Below are positions 52,077 through 61,525 of a stretch of 64,000 nt of DNA, in pieces. The stretch is from Natronomonas gomsonensis (GTDB lineage Archaea > Halobacteriota > Halobacteria > Halobacteriales > Haloarculaceae): the NCBI RefSeq assembly GCF_024300825.1, contig NZ_CP101323.1:62001-126000 (forward strand), read 5' to 3'. The position numbers and the translations under genes were made by a program. Under the pieces are notes generated by a model. The model saw nothing but the letters and a program-made list of their open reading frames with translations. It searched no databases and was not told the DNA's origin. Positions within the stretch are counted from its first letter, which is position 1. Every line of letters begins with the position of its first letter.

Positions 52077-52634
52077 ATGGACATCGAGGACGTGTTCCCC
52101 GAAATCGAGAGTATCGACGACGACACCTTGCGAACCGGCGTCGCCTCGGCGTGGACGACCGCGGCCGGCATCAACGGACTCGACGTCGAGGACCTCCCCG
52201 AGGTGCCGTGGTTTCCGCCGGCCCAACGCGAGTTGGAAATCGAGGCGGAGGAGGCTTCCCTCGTCGGACACGTCCGGGATGTGACCTCGTGTGCGGTCGG
52301 ACTCGCCGAATCGCTGCTCGCCCGTGATTCGGACCTCGACATCGACCTCGATGTCGTCATCGCGGGCGCGCTCGTCCACGACGTCTCGAAACCCTACGAG
52401 TTCGACGGGATGGAGACGACCGAGGTCGGCGACCTGTTGGGACATCCCCACTACGGCGTGGCGGTCGTCTCCCGTGCCAACCTCCCCGTCGAAATCGCTC
52501 ATATCGTTCTGTCGCACTCCTCGCGGACGACGGTCGAACCGGCGACACTGGAGGCCGAAATCGTCCGCCGCGCCGACGAGGTGGCGGCCGCGGGGATTCG
52601 CTCGAAGGCCGTCGACGACCTTCGAGAGGCGTAG
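52077..52634 (+). CDS. HD-domain phosphohydrolase
   Basis: 185 residues. VGHVRDVTSCAVGLAESLLARDSDLDIDLDVVIAGALVHDVSKPYEFDG contains the HD metal pair (His-Asp in LVHDVSK), with further histidines in LLGHPHYGVAVV and AHIVLSHSSRTT. Metal-dependent nucleotide or dinucleotide phosphohydrolases share this arrangement; the substrate is unknown. A TTTAG box lies about 30 nt upstream. It ends 54 nt before rfcL, so a shared transcript is possible. Confidence 0.87.
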   Translation: MDIEDVFPEIESIDDDTLRTGVASAWTTAAGINGLDVEDLPEVPWFPPAQRELEIEAEEASLVGHVRDVTSCAVGLAESLLARDSDLDIDLDVVIAGALVHDVSKPYEFDGMETTEVGDLLGHPHYGVAVVSRANLPVEIAHIVLSHSSRTTVEPATLEAEIVRRADEVAAAGIRSKAVDDLREA

Positions 52635-52688
52635 GGTGATGTCGGTCGCTCCGCAACCACTTTACCCGCCACGTACCTCCCTCCGGTA

Positions 52689-54158
52689 ATGAGTGATTGG
52701 ACGGAAAAGTACCGCCCATCGACGCTGTCGGAGGTCCGCGGGAACGACAAGGCCCGCGACGCGCTGAAGGAGTGGGCCGAAACGTGGGACGACCACGGCG
52801 AGGCGGTCGTCCTCCACGGCTCGCCGGGCGTCGGGAAGACCTCGGCGGCCCACGCCTTGGCCAACGACATGGGGTGGCCGGTGATGGAGCTAAACGCCTC
52901 GAACTCCCGGACGAAGGACGAAATCGACCGCGTTGCGGGGCGGGCGGCCTCGAATACGACGCTCGGCGGCTCCCGGCAACTCATCATCTTAGACGAGGCC
53001 GACAACCTCCATCAGCACAAGGACCGCGGCGGCGCGGCGGCGATGACGCGACTGGTGAAAAACGCTACCCAACCCATCGTCCTCATCGCCAACGACTACT
53101 ACGAGATGTCCTCGGGACTCCGGAGCGCCTGCCGGGACATCGAGTTCCGCGACATCTCCTCGCGCTCTATCGTTCCCGTCCTCCGGGACATCTGCCGACA
53201 GGAGGACATCGCCTTCGACGAGGACGTACTGAAGGGCATCGCCGAACAGAACCGCGGGGACCTCCGAGGTGCCATCAAGGACCTCCAGTCACGGGAACGC
53301 GACGGCGAGATACGCCCCGAGGGCGAGGAAAGCGACCGCGACAAGACGGTCGACATCTTCTCGTTTCTCGATGCCGTGCTGAAAGAGGAGTCCGCCGAAG
53401 ACGCCCTCCAGACGGCCTATTCGGTCGACGAGACGCCCGACGACTTGCTGCAGTGGATAGAGGACAAGGTACCCAAAGTGTACGAGGGGGCCGAACTCGC
53501 CGACGCCTACGAACACCTCGCCGACGCCGACGTATGGCTCGGTCGGGTTCGTGCGACCCAGAACTACAGTTACTGGCGCTACGCCACCGACAACGTCGCC
53601 GCGGGCGTCGCGGCGGTCAGACGGTCCGACCGCGGCGGCTGGACCCGCTACGGCGGCGCACCGTATCGGTCCTCGCGTGACTCGACGCGGGACTACATCG
53701 CCCGGGAAATCGCCGAAACCGCCGGCGTCTCGACGGCGACCGCTCGCCGGGAAATCATGCCCTACCTCGCGGCGATGACGCATCACTGCCGGAACCGCGA
53801 CCTCACGGTCAGGATGGTCGCTCGCTACGACCTCGATGCCGAACACGTCTCGTTCATCACCGGGTCGGGGAAGACGACCAACAAGGTGCAGGGAATCGTT
53901 GAGGACGCCGAGGAACTGCTCGAACAGGAGGCCGTCGACCACTCCGGGGGCGCCTTCGCCCAACTGGAGTCGGCGGTCGACGCCGACGAGACGGACTCCG
54001 AAGACGGGGAAAGCGGCACACTCGCGGACTTCGGCAGTTCTGAGTCCGCAGACGACGGTACCGATAGTGACGATGACGATGCCGAGCGGACGACCGAAGC
54101 GCGCGCGGAGGCCGCCGAAGACGACGATGGACAGGCCGGCCTCTCGGATTTCATGTAG
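52689..54158 (+). CDS. rfcL: Replication factor C large subunit
   Basis: 489 residues. WTEKYRPSTLSEVRGNDKARDALKEW is the RFC box I-II start; Walker A GSPGVGKT (44-51), Walker B LIILDEADN and the sensor region follow. The last residues end QAGLSDFM, a PIP box (QxxLxxF[FM]) for PCNA after an acidic linker. It loads the PCNA clamp at primer-template junctions together with the small RfcS subunits, which are not in this window. Confidence 0.95.
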   Translation: MSDWTEKYRPSTLSEVRGNDKARDALKEWAETWDDHGEAVVLHGSPGVGKTSAAHALANDMGWPVMELNASNSRTKDEIDRVAGRAASNTTLGGSRQLIILDEADNLHQHKDRGGAAAMTRLVKNATQPIVLIANDYYEMSSGLRSACRDIEFRDISSRSIVPVLRDICRQEDIAFDEDVLKGIAEQNRGDLRGAIKDLQSRERDGEIRPEGEESDRDKTVDIFSFLDAVLKEESAEDALQTAYSVDETPDDLLQWIEDKVPKVYEGAELADAYEHLADADVWLGRVRATQNYSYWRYATDNVAAGVAAVRRSDRGGWTRYGGAPYRSSRDSTRDYIAREIAETAGVSTATARREIMPYLAAMTHHCRNRDLTVRMVARYDLDAEHVSFITGSGKTTNKVQGIVEDAEELLEQEAVDHSGGAFAQLESAVDADETDSEDGESGTLADFGSSESADDGTDSDDDDAERTTEARAEAAEDDDGQAGLSDFM

Positions 54159-55178
54159 TCAGTCGCGTCGGGCGGAGGACCCGAGTCCCGGAATCGCCAC
54201 GGCGGATTCGAGTTTCGACATCGCCAGCGCCGTCGTCAACACCAAGGCGAGATAAAACAGCGCGGCGATGACGTAGATGTCGGTGAAGGCGAAGGTATCG
54301 GAGCCGATGTTTCGGGCCTGTCGGAACAGTTCGGGGACGGTGATAAACGACGCCAGCGAGGAGTACTTGATGAGGTAGACGAACTCGTTTGTCCACCCGG
54401 GGATGGCAAAGCGAAGTCCCTGTGGGAGGACGACGTGTCTGATGCCGTCGAGTTTCGAGAGTCCGACGGAACGTGCGGCGGTCAGTTGGCCGGCGTCGAC
54501 CGACTGCAGAGCCGAGCGGATGTACTCCGATTGGTACGCCGAGGAGTTGATTGTGAAGCCGATTATCGCGACGAGAATCGACGCACGCGGAACCACTCCC
54601 TCGCCGACGAACGCGAAGCCGTTGAAGAAACTCGCAAGCGGTAGTCCGAAGTAGAGGAAAAACAGCTGTGCGAGCAGCGGCGTCCCGCGGATGAGTTCGG
54701 TGTAGACGAGCGAGATACCCGAGAGGACCGGCCCACCGTACACCCGAGCAACGGACAGCGGCACGGCGATGACGAGTCCGAACAGCATCGAGAGGATGGT
54801 GAGATACACCGTGATGAACGCCCCGGAGGCGAGTGCGGGTTCGGTCGTCGTCGCGAACGCCGCGAGTTCGAACGGCCACGCCGCCCACTCGATGAGGAAG
54901 TCGAGCGGTCCGACGGCGCTTTCGGCGCTCAGGATTGCTTCGGCGACGGCTTCGAACGGTGCCGCGGGAATCCACGACTCCTGTTGGCGGTAGCCCAACT
55001 CCGAGCGGATGAGGTCCGGAAAGCCCAACGCGGTGAACAGGCGGTCCAACAGCGTGTTGTGGTAGGCCCACCGGGCGAGCAGCCACGTCCAGAAGACGGC
55101 ACCCACACCGATGACGACCAGCCGCTTCCGCCCCGGAATCTCGCCGACGGTCGACCCTCTGACTTCGGTTTCGCTCAT
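54159..55178 (-). CDS. Polar amino-acid ABC permease 2
   Basis: 339 residues, five or more helices with a longer periplasmic N-terminal segment. The EAA loop is GQLTAARSVGLSKLDGIRHVVLPQGLRFAIPGWTNEFVYLIKYSSLASFI, typical of the HisM/GlnP family. Start overlaps the ATPase stop by one base (TGATG). It is the last gene of the operon binding protein-permease-ATPase-permease. The transported ligand is probably a polar amino acid such as glutamine or glutamate. Confidence 0.9.
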   Translation of the reverse strand: MSETEVRGSTVGEIPGRKRLVVIGVGAVFWTWLLARWAYHNTLLDRLFTALGFPDLIRSELGYRQQESWIPAAPFEAVAEAILSAESAVGPLDFLIEWAAWPFELAAFATTTEPALASGAFITVYLTILSMLFGLVIAVPLSVARVYGGPVLSGISLVYTELIRGTPLLAQLFFLYFGLPLASFFNGFAFVGEGVVPRASILVAIIGFTINSSAYQSEYIRSALQSVDAGQLTAARSVGLSKLDGIRHVVLPQGLRFAIPGWTNEFVYLIKYSSLASFITVPELFRQARNIGSDTFAFTDIYVIAALFYLALVLTTALAMSKLESAVAIPGLGSSARRD

Positions 55179-55909
55179 CAGTGGAGGTCGGTCAGTTCAC
55201 CGAGGAACTGTCTCGTGCGGTCGTGTTCGGGGGTGTCGAACAGCTGTTCGGGCGGGCCGCGCTCGACGATGCGGCCCTCATCGAGGAACGTCAGCGTCGA
55301 CGCTGCTGAGCGAGCAAAGCCCATTTCGTGGGTGACACACAGCATCGTCATCCCGCCCTCGGCGAGGTCACGCATCACTTCCAGCACCTCCCCGATGAGT
55401 TCGGGGTCGAGTGCGCTCGTCGGTTCGTCGAAGAGGATGAGTTCGGGGTCCATCGCCAGCGCGCGGGCGATGCCGACGCGCTGTTTCTGGCCGCCGGAGA
55501 GCTCCGCCGGGTAGGAGTCGGCCTGTTCGGCGAGGCCGACGCGGCCGAGGTAGTCGTCGGCTTTCGCTTGGGCCTCCTCCTTCGACAGTCCCAGCACCTC
55601 GGTCAACCCCAGCGTGACGTTGCCTCGGGCGGTGCGGTGTGCAAAGAGGTTGAAGTCCTGAAACACCATGCCGACGCGGCGTCGAAGGTCGTTTTCGCCG
55701 ATGCCGTGAATCTCCTCGTCGTCGAGGTAGATGGCACCGTCGTCGATTTCGGTGAGTCTGTTGACACACCGGAGCATCGTCGACTTCCCCGACCCGCTGG
55801 GGCCGACGATGACCTCGACGTCCTGGCGGTCCATCTCGAAACTCACGTCGTGCAGTACCTCCTCGTCGCCGTAAGATTTGTCGACGTTCTCGACGCGTAG
55901 TAGACTCAT
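55178..55909 (-). CDS. Polar amino-acid ABC transporter ATPase
   Basis: 243 residues. Walker A GPSGSGKST, signature LSGGQKQRVGIARALAMDPE, Walker B LILFDEPTSALDPE and the H-loop (VTHEMGFARS) are all intact, and length and sequence match the GlnQ/HisP class. It drives import through the two flanking permeases. Its start overlaps the upstream permease stop by 4 nt (ATGA), showing translational coupling. Confidence 0.95.
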   Translation of the reverse strand: MSLLRVENVDKSYGDEEVLHDVSFEMDRQDVEVIVGPSGSGKSTMLRCVNRLTEIDDGAIYLDDEEIHGIGENDLRRRVGMVFQDFNLFAHRTARGNVTLGLTEVLGLSKEEAQAKADDYLGRVGLAEQADSYPAELSGGQKQRVGIARALAMDPELILFDEPTSALDPELIGEVLEVMRDLAEGGMTMLCVTHEMGFARSAASTLTFLDEGRIVERGPPEQLFDTPEHDRTRQFLGELTDLH

Positions 55910-56622
55910 TCGTTGCCTCCGGGTGTCGCATAGACGTCTTCGAGACGGTCGAGCGAACGGTTCGTCGTGAACGTGAGTACGAAGTAGATGGCGCTGATGG
56001 TGATGATGACCTCCATTGCCGCCGTCCCACGCCCCGGTTGGAGATACAGGTTCTCGGCGCGAGTCAGGAGTTCGGCCAACCCGATAGCGAAGGCGACGCT
56101 CGTGTCCTTGAGAACGATGGTGAACTCGTTTTGAAAGCCGGGCACGGAGCGTCGAAGGGCCTGCGGGAAGACGACGCGGCGGATGGCCTGTAGTTTCGTC
56201 ATCCCGACGGAGCGTGCGGCCTCCATCTGCCCGTCATCGATGGATTGGATGGCACCGCGGAACACCTGTCCCTGGTAGGCAGCGCTCCGGAGTCCGAGCG
56301 CGAGCGTCGCCGCGACGAACGTACTCAGTTGGATGTCCAGCCACTGGATGTCTCCGAGGTCGGGAATCGGGAGCCCGAAGTGGAACAGGAAGATGAGCAC
56401 GACGATTGGCGTCCCGCGAAGGACGACGCCGACGGTGCTGACGATGTCCTCCAGCCGCCCGGAGCCGTACACCTCGATGGCGCCGGCCGGAAAGCCGGCG
56501 AGGAAGCCGAGGCCGAGGCTCGTCACCGTCAACAGCACGGTGACGATAGTCCCGACCAGCAGGTACGACCCGTTCGAGGCGATGAACGCCCAGTCGCCGG
56601 CCTGCAGGAACACCGATTCCAT
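55906..56622 (-). CDS. Polar amino-acid ABC permease 1
   Basis: 238 residues with five helices. EAA loop GQMEAARSVGMTKLQAIRRVVFPQALRRSVPGFQNEFTIVLKDTSVAFAIGLAEL is characteristic of the GlnP/HisM group. It follows the binding-protein gene by 5 nt and overlaps the ATPase gene by 4 nt, consistent with one operon. Confidence 0.92.
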   Translation of the reverse strand: MESVFLQAGDWAFIASNGSYLLVGTIVTVLLTVTSLGLGFLAGFPAGAIEVYGSGRLEDIVSTVGVVLRGTPIVVLIFLFHFGLPIPDLGDIQWLDIQLSTFVAATLALGLRSAAYQGQVFRGAIQSIDDGQMEAARSVGMTKLQAIRRVVFPQALRRSVPGFQNEFTIVLKDTSVAFAIGLAELLTRAENLYLQPGRGTAAMEVIITISAIYFVLTFTTNRSLDRLEDVYATPGGNE

Positions 56623-56627
56623 CTATC

Positions 56628-57455
56628 TCACTCGAAGTACTCGGCGACGAGGTCCTCGTAGGTGCCGTCCTCGCGAATCTCGGCTAGTGCGTCGTTGATG
56701 TCGCCGATGCGGTCGTCGTCCTGTCGCATTCCGAGCCCGTACTCCTCGCCGGTTTCGATGACGAAGGCGACCTCGACCGACCGGCTGTCGGCGAAGTTGT
56801 TCGCGACCGGCACGTCGATGATGATGGCGTCGACGTTGCCGTTCTCGAGGTCCTCGACCGCCAGCGTGTAGTTGTCGTACTGGCGGTAGTCGTCGCCGTC
56901 GACGATGCCCTCCTCGATGAGCCGTTCTGCCTCCGAAGCGCCGGTCGTCCCCGACTGAGCGCCGACGACGCGGCCTTCGAGGTCGGACTCGCCTTCGGGT
57001 GCGAAATCGCGGTCGGAGGAGACCAGCACGGACTGGTTGGCCTCGTAGTAAGGGTTCGAGAACGCGATTTGTTCGGCGCGCTCGTCGGTAATCGTCATCG
57101 CGGCCGCGACGAGGTCGATGTCGCCGCCGGTCAACGACGGGATGAGCGAATCGAACTCGATGTCGACCCAGTCGCCGACCTCGTAGCCGGCGCGGGTAAT
57201 CGCCTCCTCGGCGAGGTCGACGTCGAAGCCGACCAACTCCCCGTCTTGGGTGTACTCGAACGGCGGGAACCCGGATGCCGTCCCCGGAACGATTACGTCG
57301 TTGCCGTCACCGTTGCCGTTTCCGTTGCCGTTTCCATTGCCGTTTCCGTTGCCGTTCCCACCGTTGCCGAGACAACCCGCAACCGCTGCGGTCGTCCCTG
57401 CCGCTCCGACCGTCTTCAGATACGCGCGACGGTCCATACTGAACTTGCGTGCCAT
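56628..57455 (-). CDS. Polar amino-acid ABC binding lipoprotein
   Basis: 275 residues from ATG 57455. DRRAYLKTVGAAGTTAAVAGC is a Tat signal with lipobox, followed by a Gly-Asn repeat linker of about 20 residues (an imperfect hexanucleotide tract on the DNA). The mature domain opens IVPGTASGFPPFEYTQDGELVGFDVDLAEEAI, the family 3 solute-binding signature, with VGAQSGTTGASEAERL and DGTYEDLVAEYF. It captures a polar amino acid outside the cell. Confidence 0.93.
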   Translation of the reverse strand: MARKFSMDRRAYLKTVGAAGTTAAVAGCLGNGGNGNGNGNGNGNGNGNGDGNDVIVPGTASGFPPFEYTQDGELVGFDVDLAEEAITRAGYEVGDWVDIEFDSLIPSLTGGDIDLVAAAMTITDERAEQIAFSNPYYEANQSVLVSSDRDFAPEGESDLEGRVVGAQSGTTGASEAERLIEEGIVDGDDYRQYDNYTLAVEDLENGNVDAIIIDVPVANNFADSRSVEVAFVIETGEEYGLGMRQDDDRIGDINDALAEIREDGTYEDLVAEYFE

Positions 57456-57559
57456 ACCTCGATTGTCGGGGGAATCCGGTTTCAACGTTTCGACGGAGGC
57501 CTGCTGTGGCTGTTAACACGCTTCGCGGAGAAAGCGAACAGTCGTCCAGACGCGGTCGG

Positions 57560-59818
57560 TTACTGTCCGTTGGACTGTGCGTCGACGACCGCAACGCCGG
57601 CCAGATTCACGATGTCTTTGACCTCATCGCCGCGCTGGAGGACGTGGACGGGTTTGTCCATGCCGACGAGCATGGGTCCGATGGCTTCGGCGCCGCCGAG
57701 TCGCTGGAGGAGTTTGTAGGCGATGTTGCCGGCTTCGAGGTTCGGAAAGACCAAGACGTTCGCCGGTTCCTCCAACTCCGAGAAGGAGTAATCGCCCGTC
57801 AGCATCTCCTCGACGACCGCCGTGTCCGCCTGCATCTCACCGTCGACCGGGAAGTCGGCCTCGGGGTCGTCGTGGAGCATCTTCGCGGCGTCGCGGGGCT
57901 TGCTGGTTCCCTCGTTTCTGACGCTGCCGAAATCGGAGTACGACAGCAGCGCCGCCCGCGGTTCGACGTTGAACCGGCGGGCGAGTTTCGCGGTCTGTTT
58001 CGTAATTTCGGCGAGGACGTCCTCGTCGGGCGATTGGTTGACGGTGGCGTCGGCGACGAAGACGACGCGATTCTTGAACGTCAGCATGTACACCCCCGCC
58101 GCGTAGTCGGCGTCGGGGTCGGTACCGATGACCTGCAACGGCGGCCGAAGCGCCGATGGGTAGTGGTGCATAAGCCCCGTCAACATTGCATCGGCGTCGC
58201 CCATCTCCACCATCACGCTGCCGAGGTAGTTCCCGTCCTCGATGAGTTCGTTGGCCTCCCGGCGGGTGATGCCCTTCCGCTGGCGGAGTTCGTACAGTCG
58301 CTCGGCGTACGGTGCGAGGTTGCCCTCCTCGGGGTCGACGATTTCGGGGTCGAAATCCAGCCCGAGCCGTTCGGCGTGCTCCCAGATTTCCTCTCGGTCG
58401 CCGATGAGAATCGGTTCGGCGATGCCTTGGTCGACGAGTTGGTGGGCCGCACGCACCATCTTCTCGTCGTCACCCTCGGCGAGGACGAGTCGCTTCGGGT
58501 CGCTTTTGGCCTTGTTCAACACCACACGCATCATCTCGCGGGACTTCCCGAGCCGTGCCTCCAACCGCTCGGCGTACTTCTGGAGGTCGAGTTCCTTCCG
58601 GGCACATCCGCTGTCCATCGCCGCCTTCGCCACCGCCGGGGCGACCTCGAAGAGGACCCGTGGGTCCAGCGGTTTAGGGATGATGTAGTTGGGGCCGAAC
58701 TGCAGCGGTTGGTCGCCGTAGGCTTTGACGACGGCGTCGGGAACGTCCTGTCGGGCCAACTCGGCGAGTGCCTCGGCGGCGGCGACTTTCATCGCCTCGT
58801 TGATTTCGGTGGCGCGAACGTCCAAGGCCCCGCGGAAGATGAAGGGGAACCCGAGGACGTTGTTGACCTGATTGGGGTAATCCGAGCGACCGGTCGCCAT
58901 GATGACCGAGTCCTCGCGAGCGTTCTTCGCCGCCTCGTAGCCGATTTCGGGGTCCGGGTTCGCCATCGCGAAAATGATGGGGTCTTCCGCCATCGACTTG
59001 ACCATCTCCTCGGAGACCAATCCACCGACCGAGAGGCCGACGAACACGTCGGCGCCATCCATCGCATCCGCGAGGTCGCCTTCGGGGCGGTCCTGTGCGA
59101 ACTCCCGTTTGAACTCGTTTACGTCGCCGGCTTCGGCGCGTTCCTCGGTGATAATGCCCGAGGAGTCACACATCGTGATGTTGTCGCGGTCGGCGCCCAG
59201 CGAGACGTAGAAGCGGGCGGTGGCGAGCGCCGAGGCGCCGGCTCCGGAGAAGACGATTTCGACCTCCGAGAGGTCCTTGTCGGCGATATCGGCGGCGTTC
59301 AGCAGTGCAGCCCCGGAGATGATGGCCGTCCCGTGTTGGTCGTCGTGGAAGACTGGGATGTCCATCTCCTTTCGAAGCGTCTCTTCGATTTCGAAACACT
59401 CCGGCGCCTTGATGTCCTCGAGGTTGATGCCGCCGAACGTCGGCTCCATCGCCTTCACCGACGTGATTATCTCCTTGGGGTCGTGTTGGTCCAACTCGAT
59501 GTCGAAGACGTCGATGTCGGCGAAGCGCTTGAACAGCACGCCCTTGCCCTCCATCACCGGCTTCGACGCCTGCGCACCGATGTCGCCCAACCCGAGAACG
59601 GCCGTCCCGTTGGAGATGACGCCCACCATGTTCCCCTTCGTCGTGTAGGTAAACGCTCGCTCCGAATCCTCTGCGATTTCGTTACACGGCGCAGCGACGC
59701 CGGGCGAGTACGCAAGCGAGAGGTCCCGCTGGGTGTTCGTCGGTTTCGTCGTCGATATCTCGATTTTCCCCGGCGGCTCTCGCCGGTGATACTCGAGTGA
59801 ATCCTCGTCCAGTCCCAT
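57560..59818 (-). CDS. maeB: NADP-dependent malic enzyme with phosphotransacetylase-like domain
   Basis: 752 residues, close to the 759 of E. coli MaeB. The N-terminal 430 residues are the malic enzyme: [63 protein letters not shown] and [20 protein letters not shown]. The C-terminal 320 residues resemble phosphate acetyl/butyryltransferase ([55 protein letters not shown]) and probably act as a metabolite-sensing regulatory part. It converts malate to pyruvate plus CO2 and NADPH. Confidence 0.94.
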   Translation of the reverse strand: MGLDEDSLEYHRREPPGKIEISTTKPTNTQRDLSLAYSPGVAAPCNEIAEDSERAFTYTTKGNMVGVISNGTAVLGLGDIGAQASKPVMEGKGVLFKRFADIDVFDIELDQHDPKEIITSVKAMEPTFGGINLEDIKAPECFEIEETLRKEMDIPVFHDDQHGTAIISGAALLNAADIADKDLSEVEIVFSGAGASALATARFYVSLGADRDNITMCDSSGIITEERAEAGDVNEFKREFAQDRPEGDLADAMDGADVFVGLSVGGLVSEEMVKSMAEDPIIFAMANPDPEIGYEAAKNAREDSVIMATGRSDYPNQVNNVLGFPFIFRGALDVRATEINEAMKVAAAEALAELARQDVPDAVVKAYGDQPLQFGPNYIIPKPLDPRVLFEVAPAVAKAAMDSGCARKELDLQKYAERLEARLGKSREMMRVVLNKAKSDPKRLVLAEGDDEKMVRAAHQLVDQGIAEPILIGDREEIWEHAERLGLDFDPEIVDPEEGNLAPYAERLYELRQRKGITRREANELIEDGNYLGSVMVEMGDADAMLTGLMHHYPSALRPPLQVIGTDPDADYAAGVYMLTFKNRVVFVADATVNQSPDEDVLAEITKQTAKLARRFNVEPRAALLSYSDFGSVRNEGTSKPRDAAKMLHDDPEADFPVDGEMQADTAVVEEMLTGDYSFSELEEPANVLVFPNLEAGNIAYKLLQRLGGAEAIGPMLVGMDKPVHVLQRGDEVKDIVNLAGVAVVDAQSNGQ

Positions 59819-59920
59819 AGAGGTATCCCGTCGACTGGCCTCAAAAAGCTACCCAACCCGAGGAGGCGGCAGAAGTTGCCTCAACCGGTCGTCGGCTCCC
59901 GCCAGCGTCCGGTTTCGGGG

Positions 59921-59930
59921 GGTATATACT
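59921..59930 (+). promoter_or_regulatory. TATA box for ctaA
   Basis: GGTATATACT lies 23-32 nt before ATG 59953 and supports a leaderless transcript. Confidence 0.58.
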
Positions 59931-59952
59931 CCCGTAGTACCGAACGTCGATT

Positions 59953-60789
59953 ATGGACTTCCGTCGGCTGTTGCTCGTCACGACCGTCACGACGGCGCTC
60001 ACGGCACTCGTCGGGGTCATCACGGCCACATCCGGGGCGGGACTGACCTGTGAGGCCCGGTGGCCGCTGTGCGATGGGGCCGTCTTCGGGCTGTTCCCGG
60101 CGAACTTCATGTCGTTCATCGAGTGGTCCCATCGGCTGGTGGCGATGATAACCGGCTTCCTCATCATCGGTTCTACGATTGCGGCGTGGCGCGGCGGCCA
60201 CTCGCGGCGGATTCGCTTCGCTACGCTCGCCGCGTTGCTGTTGACGCCGGTGCAAATCGTCTTCGGGGCGTTTACCGTCCTCGTAAACGAGTTGGTGTTC
60301 GGCTACTCCATCGTCGTGTTGACGTTGCACTTCACGTTCGCGTCGCTCATCCTCGCGTTCCTCGTCGGCGCGACGGTGTGGGCCTACGCCGACGTATCCG
60401 AGGTGACCTTCCAGAAGATTCAGACCGCCGCCGTCGCCGCCCTCTTGGGCTTTCCCGTGATGGTCGGCCTCACCCCGCGGCTGTTCGTTGCCTTCGGCGA
60501 AATCGCACAGTTCGTCTACTACGGCCTCGGCTTCGCGATGTTCGCCGCGCTGTGTCTCGTCGCGCTGTGGAGTCGGGAACTCGGCGCCCGGGCCGTCGCC
60601 TACGCGGGCGGAGTCGGCGCTGCACTCGTGGTGTCCCAGCTCGTCATCGCCCGCCGCGCGTTCGGCAACGACGGCCAACTGTTGATTCTCGCTATTTCGC
60701 TTGCCGCCTTCGGACTGACGCTCGTGGCGATTCGACGCACCCGCGCCCTCGGCGAGCGCTCGAGGGCCGCCGCACCGATGGGCGACTGA
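59953..60789 (+). CDS. ctaA: Haem A synthase, CtaA/Cox15 family
   Basis: 278 residues with eight hydrophobic helices. SGAGLTCEARWPLCDGAVFG is the conserved extracellular loop with a cysteine pair, and FIEWSHRLVAMITGFLIIG and VLTLHFTFASLILAF carry haem-binding histidines. It oxidises haem O to haem A for the terminal oxidase. The CtaA family splits into short and long forms; this is a short archaeal type. Haem precursors would come from the AhbAB route at 14.7 kb. Confidence 0.9.
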   Translation: MDFRRLLLVTTVTTALTALVGVITATSGAGLTCEARWPLCDGAVFGLFPANFMSFIEWSHRLVAMITGFLIIGSTIAAWRGGHSRRIRFATLAALLLTPVQIVFGAFTVLVNELVFGYSIVVLTLHFTFASLILAFLVGATVWAYADVSEVTFQKIQTAAVAALLGFPVMVGLTPRLFVAFGEIAQFVYYGLGFAMFAALCLVALWSRELGARAVAYAGGVGAALVVSQLVIARRAFGNDGQLLILAISLAAFGLTLVAIRRTRALGERSRAAAPMGD

Positions 60790-60812
60790 CCGACCCCCCG
60801 TCGCTCGCGTAG

Positions 60813-60818
60813 TTTTAT
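60813..60818 (+). promoter_or_regulatory. TATA box for the PCD gene
   Basis: TTTTAT lies 26-31 nt before ATG 60844, indicating a promoter for the PCD / LWR-salt pair. Confidence 0.55.
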
Positions 60819-60843
60819 CGGGCCACAGGCCGACCACTTACCC

Positions 60844-61122
60844 ATGAGTGACCTGCTATCCGACGAGGAAATCGAGCGTCGACTACCGGAGGGCTGGGAA
60901 CGTGACGGCGACGAAATCGTCCGCACCTTCGAGTTCGACTCGTATCTCGAAGGCGTTGGCTTCGCCGCCGGGGCGGGCGGCCTCGCCGAGGAGGCGTTTC
61001 ACCACCCCAAGATGACCGTCGAGTGGCGTGAGGTGGAGGTCCGACTGACGACCCACGACGCGGGCGGCATCACCGAAAACGACACCGACCTCGCCGCTCG
61101 GTTCAACGAACTCGCGGATTGA
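60844..61122 (+). CDS. Pterin-4-alpha-carbinolamine dehydratase
   Basis: 92 residues. LLSDEEIERRLPEGWERDGDEIVRTFEFDSYLEGVGFAAGAGGLAEEAFHHPKMTVEWREVEVRLTTHDAGGIT fits the PCD fold, with HHP and the later TH of the active site. It dehydrates 4a-hydroxytetrahydropterin and may support pterin recycling or Moco-like chemistry. It is followed after 4 nt by the LWR-salt gene, so the two are cotranscribed. Confidence 0.93.
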   Translation: MSDLLSDEEIERRLPEGWERDGDEIVRTFEFDSYLEGVGFAAGAGGLAEEAFHHPKMTVEWREVEVRLTTHDAGGITENDTDLAARFNELAD

Positions 61123-61126
61123 GACG

Positions 61127-61525
61127 ATGGACGACCCACAGGACGTGGGCGACGCGGAGTACGTCTTCGCCGTTCGGCTTCGACTCTCGCCGTCGGACCC
61201 GACAGTCAGACTTGACCCCGCTACCGTCGAGACGACGCTTTTCAAGCGAGCAGCGCCGCCCGGCGAGGACGGCTGGCTGTTCTTCCGGGACAACCTCTGG
61301 CGCGGTGAGGTGAACGACCACGGACACATGTGCGAACTGGCCGAGGAGATGCTCGGGACCGATGTCGAATCGGTCGATTTCCGGGAGTTACGTACCGACG
61401 AAGCGTACTACGAGGAACTACAGGACGCCATCGCGGAGGACCTCGCGCTGTTCAACGCCGACGACGTGCCGGAGGTTCTAACGAAGTACATGGGGAGTTC
61501 CATCAAGGTACTTCGGGGCGAATAG
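61127..61525 (+). CDS. LWR-salt protein
   Basis: 132 residues. DGWLFFRDNLWRGEVNDHGHMCELAEEMLG contains the LWR signature that names this halophile-specific family. Function is unknown; it starts 4 nt after the PCD stop, which makes a link to PCD worth considering. The N-terminal half is a small beta region with GEDG turns, and the C-terminal half is helical. Confidence 0.85.
   Translation: MDDPQDVGDAEYVFAVRLRLSPSDPTVRLDPATVETTLFKRAAPPGEDGWLFFRDNLWRGEVNDHGHMCELAEEMLGTDVESVDFRELRTDEAYYEELQDAIAEDLALFNADDVPEVLTKYMGSSIKVLRGE

Noticed and set aside
57300..57360. Short tandem repeat that could suggest a CRISPR array
   Set aside because: The units are hexanucleotides encoding Gly-Asn inside a gene; there are no spacers. 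No CRISPR array was seen in the window.
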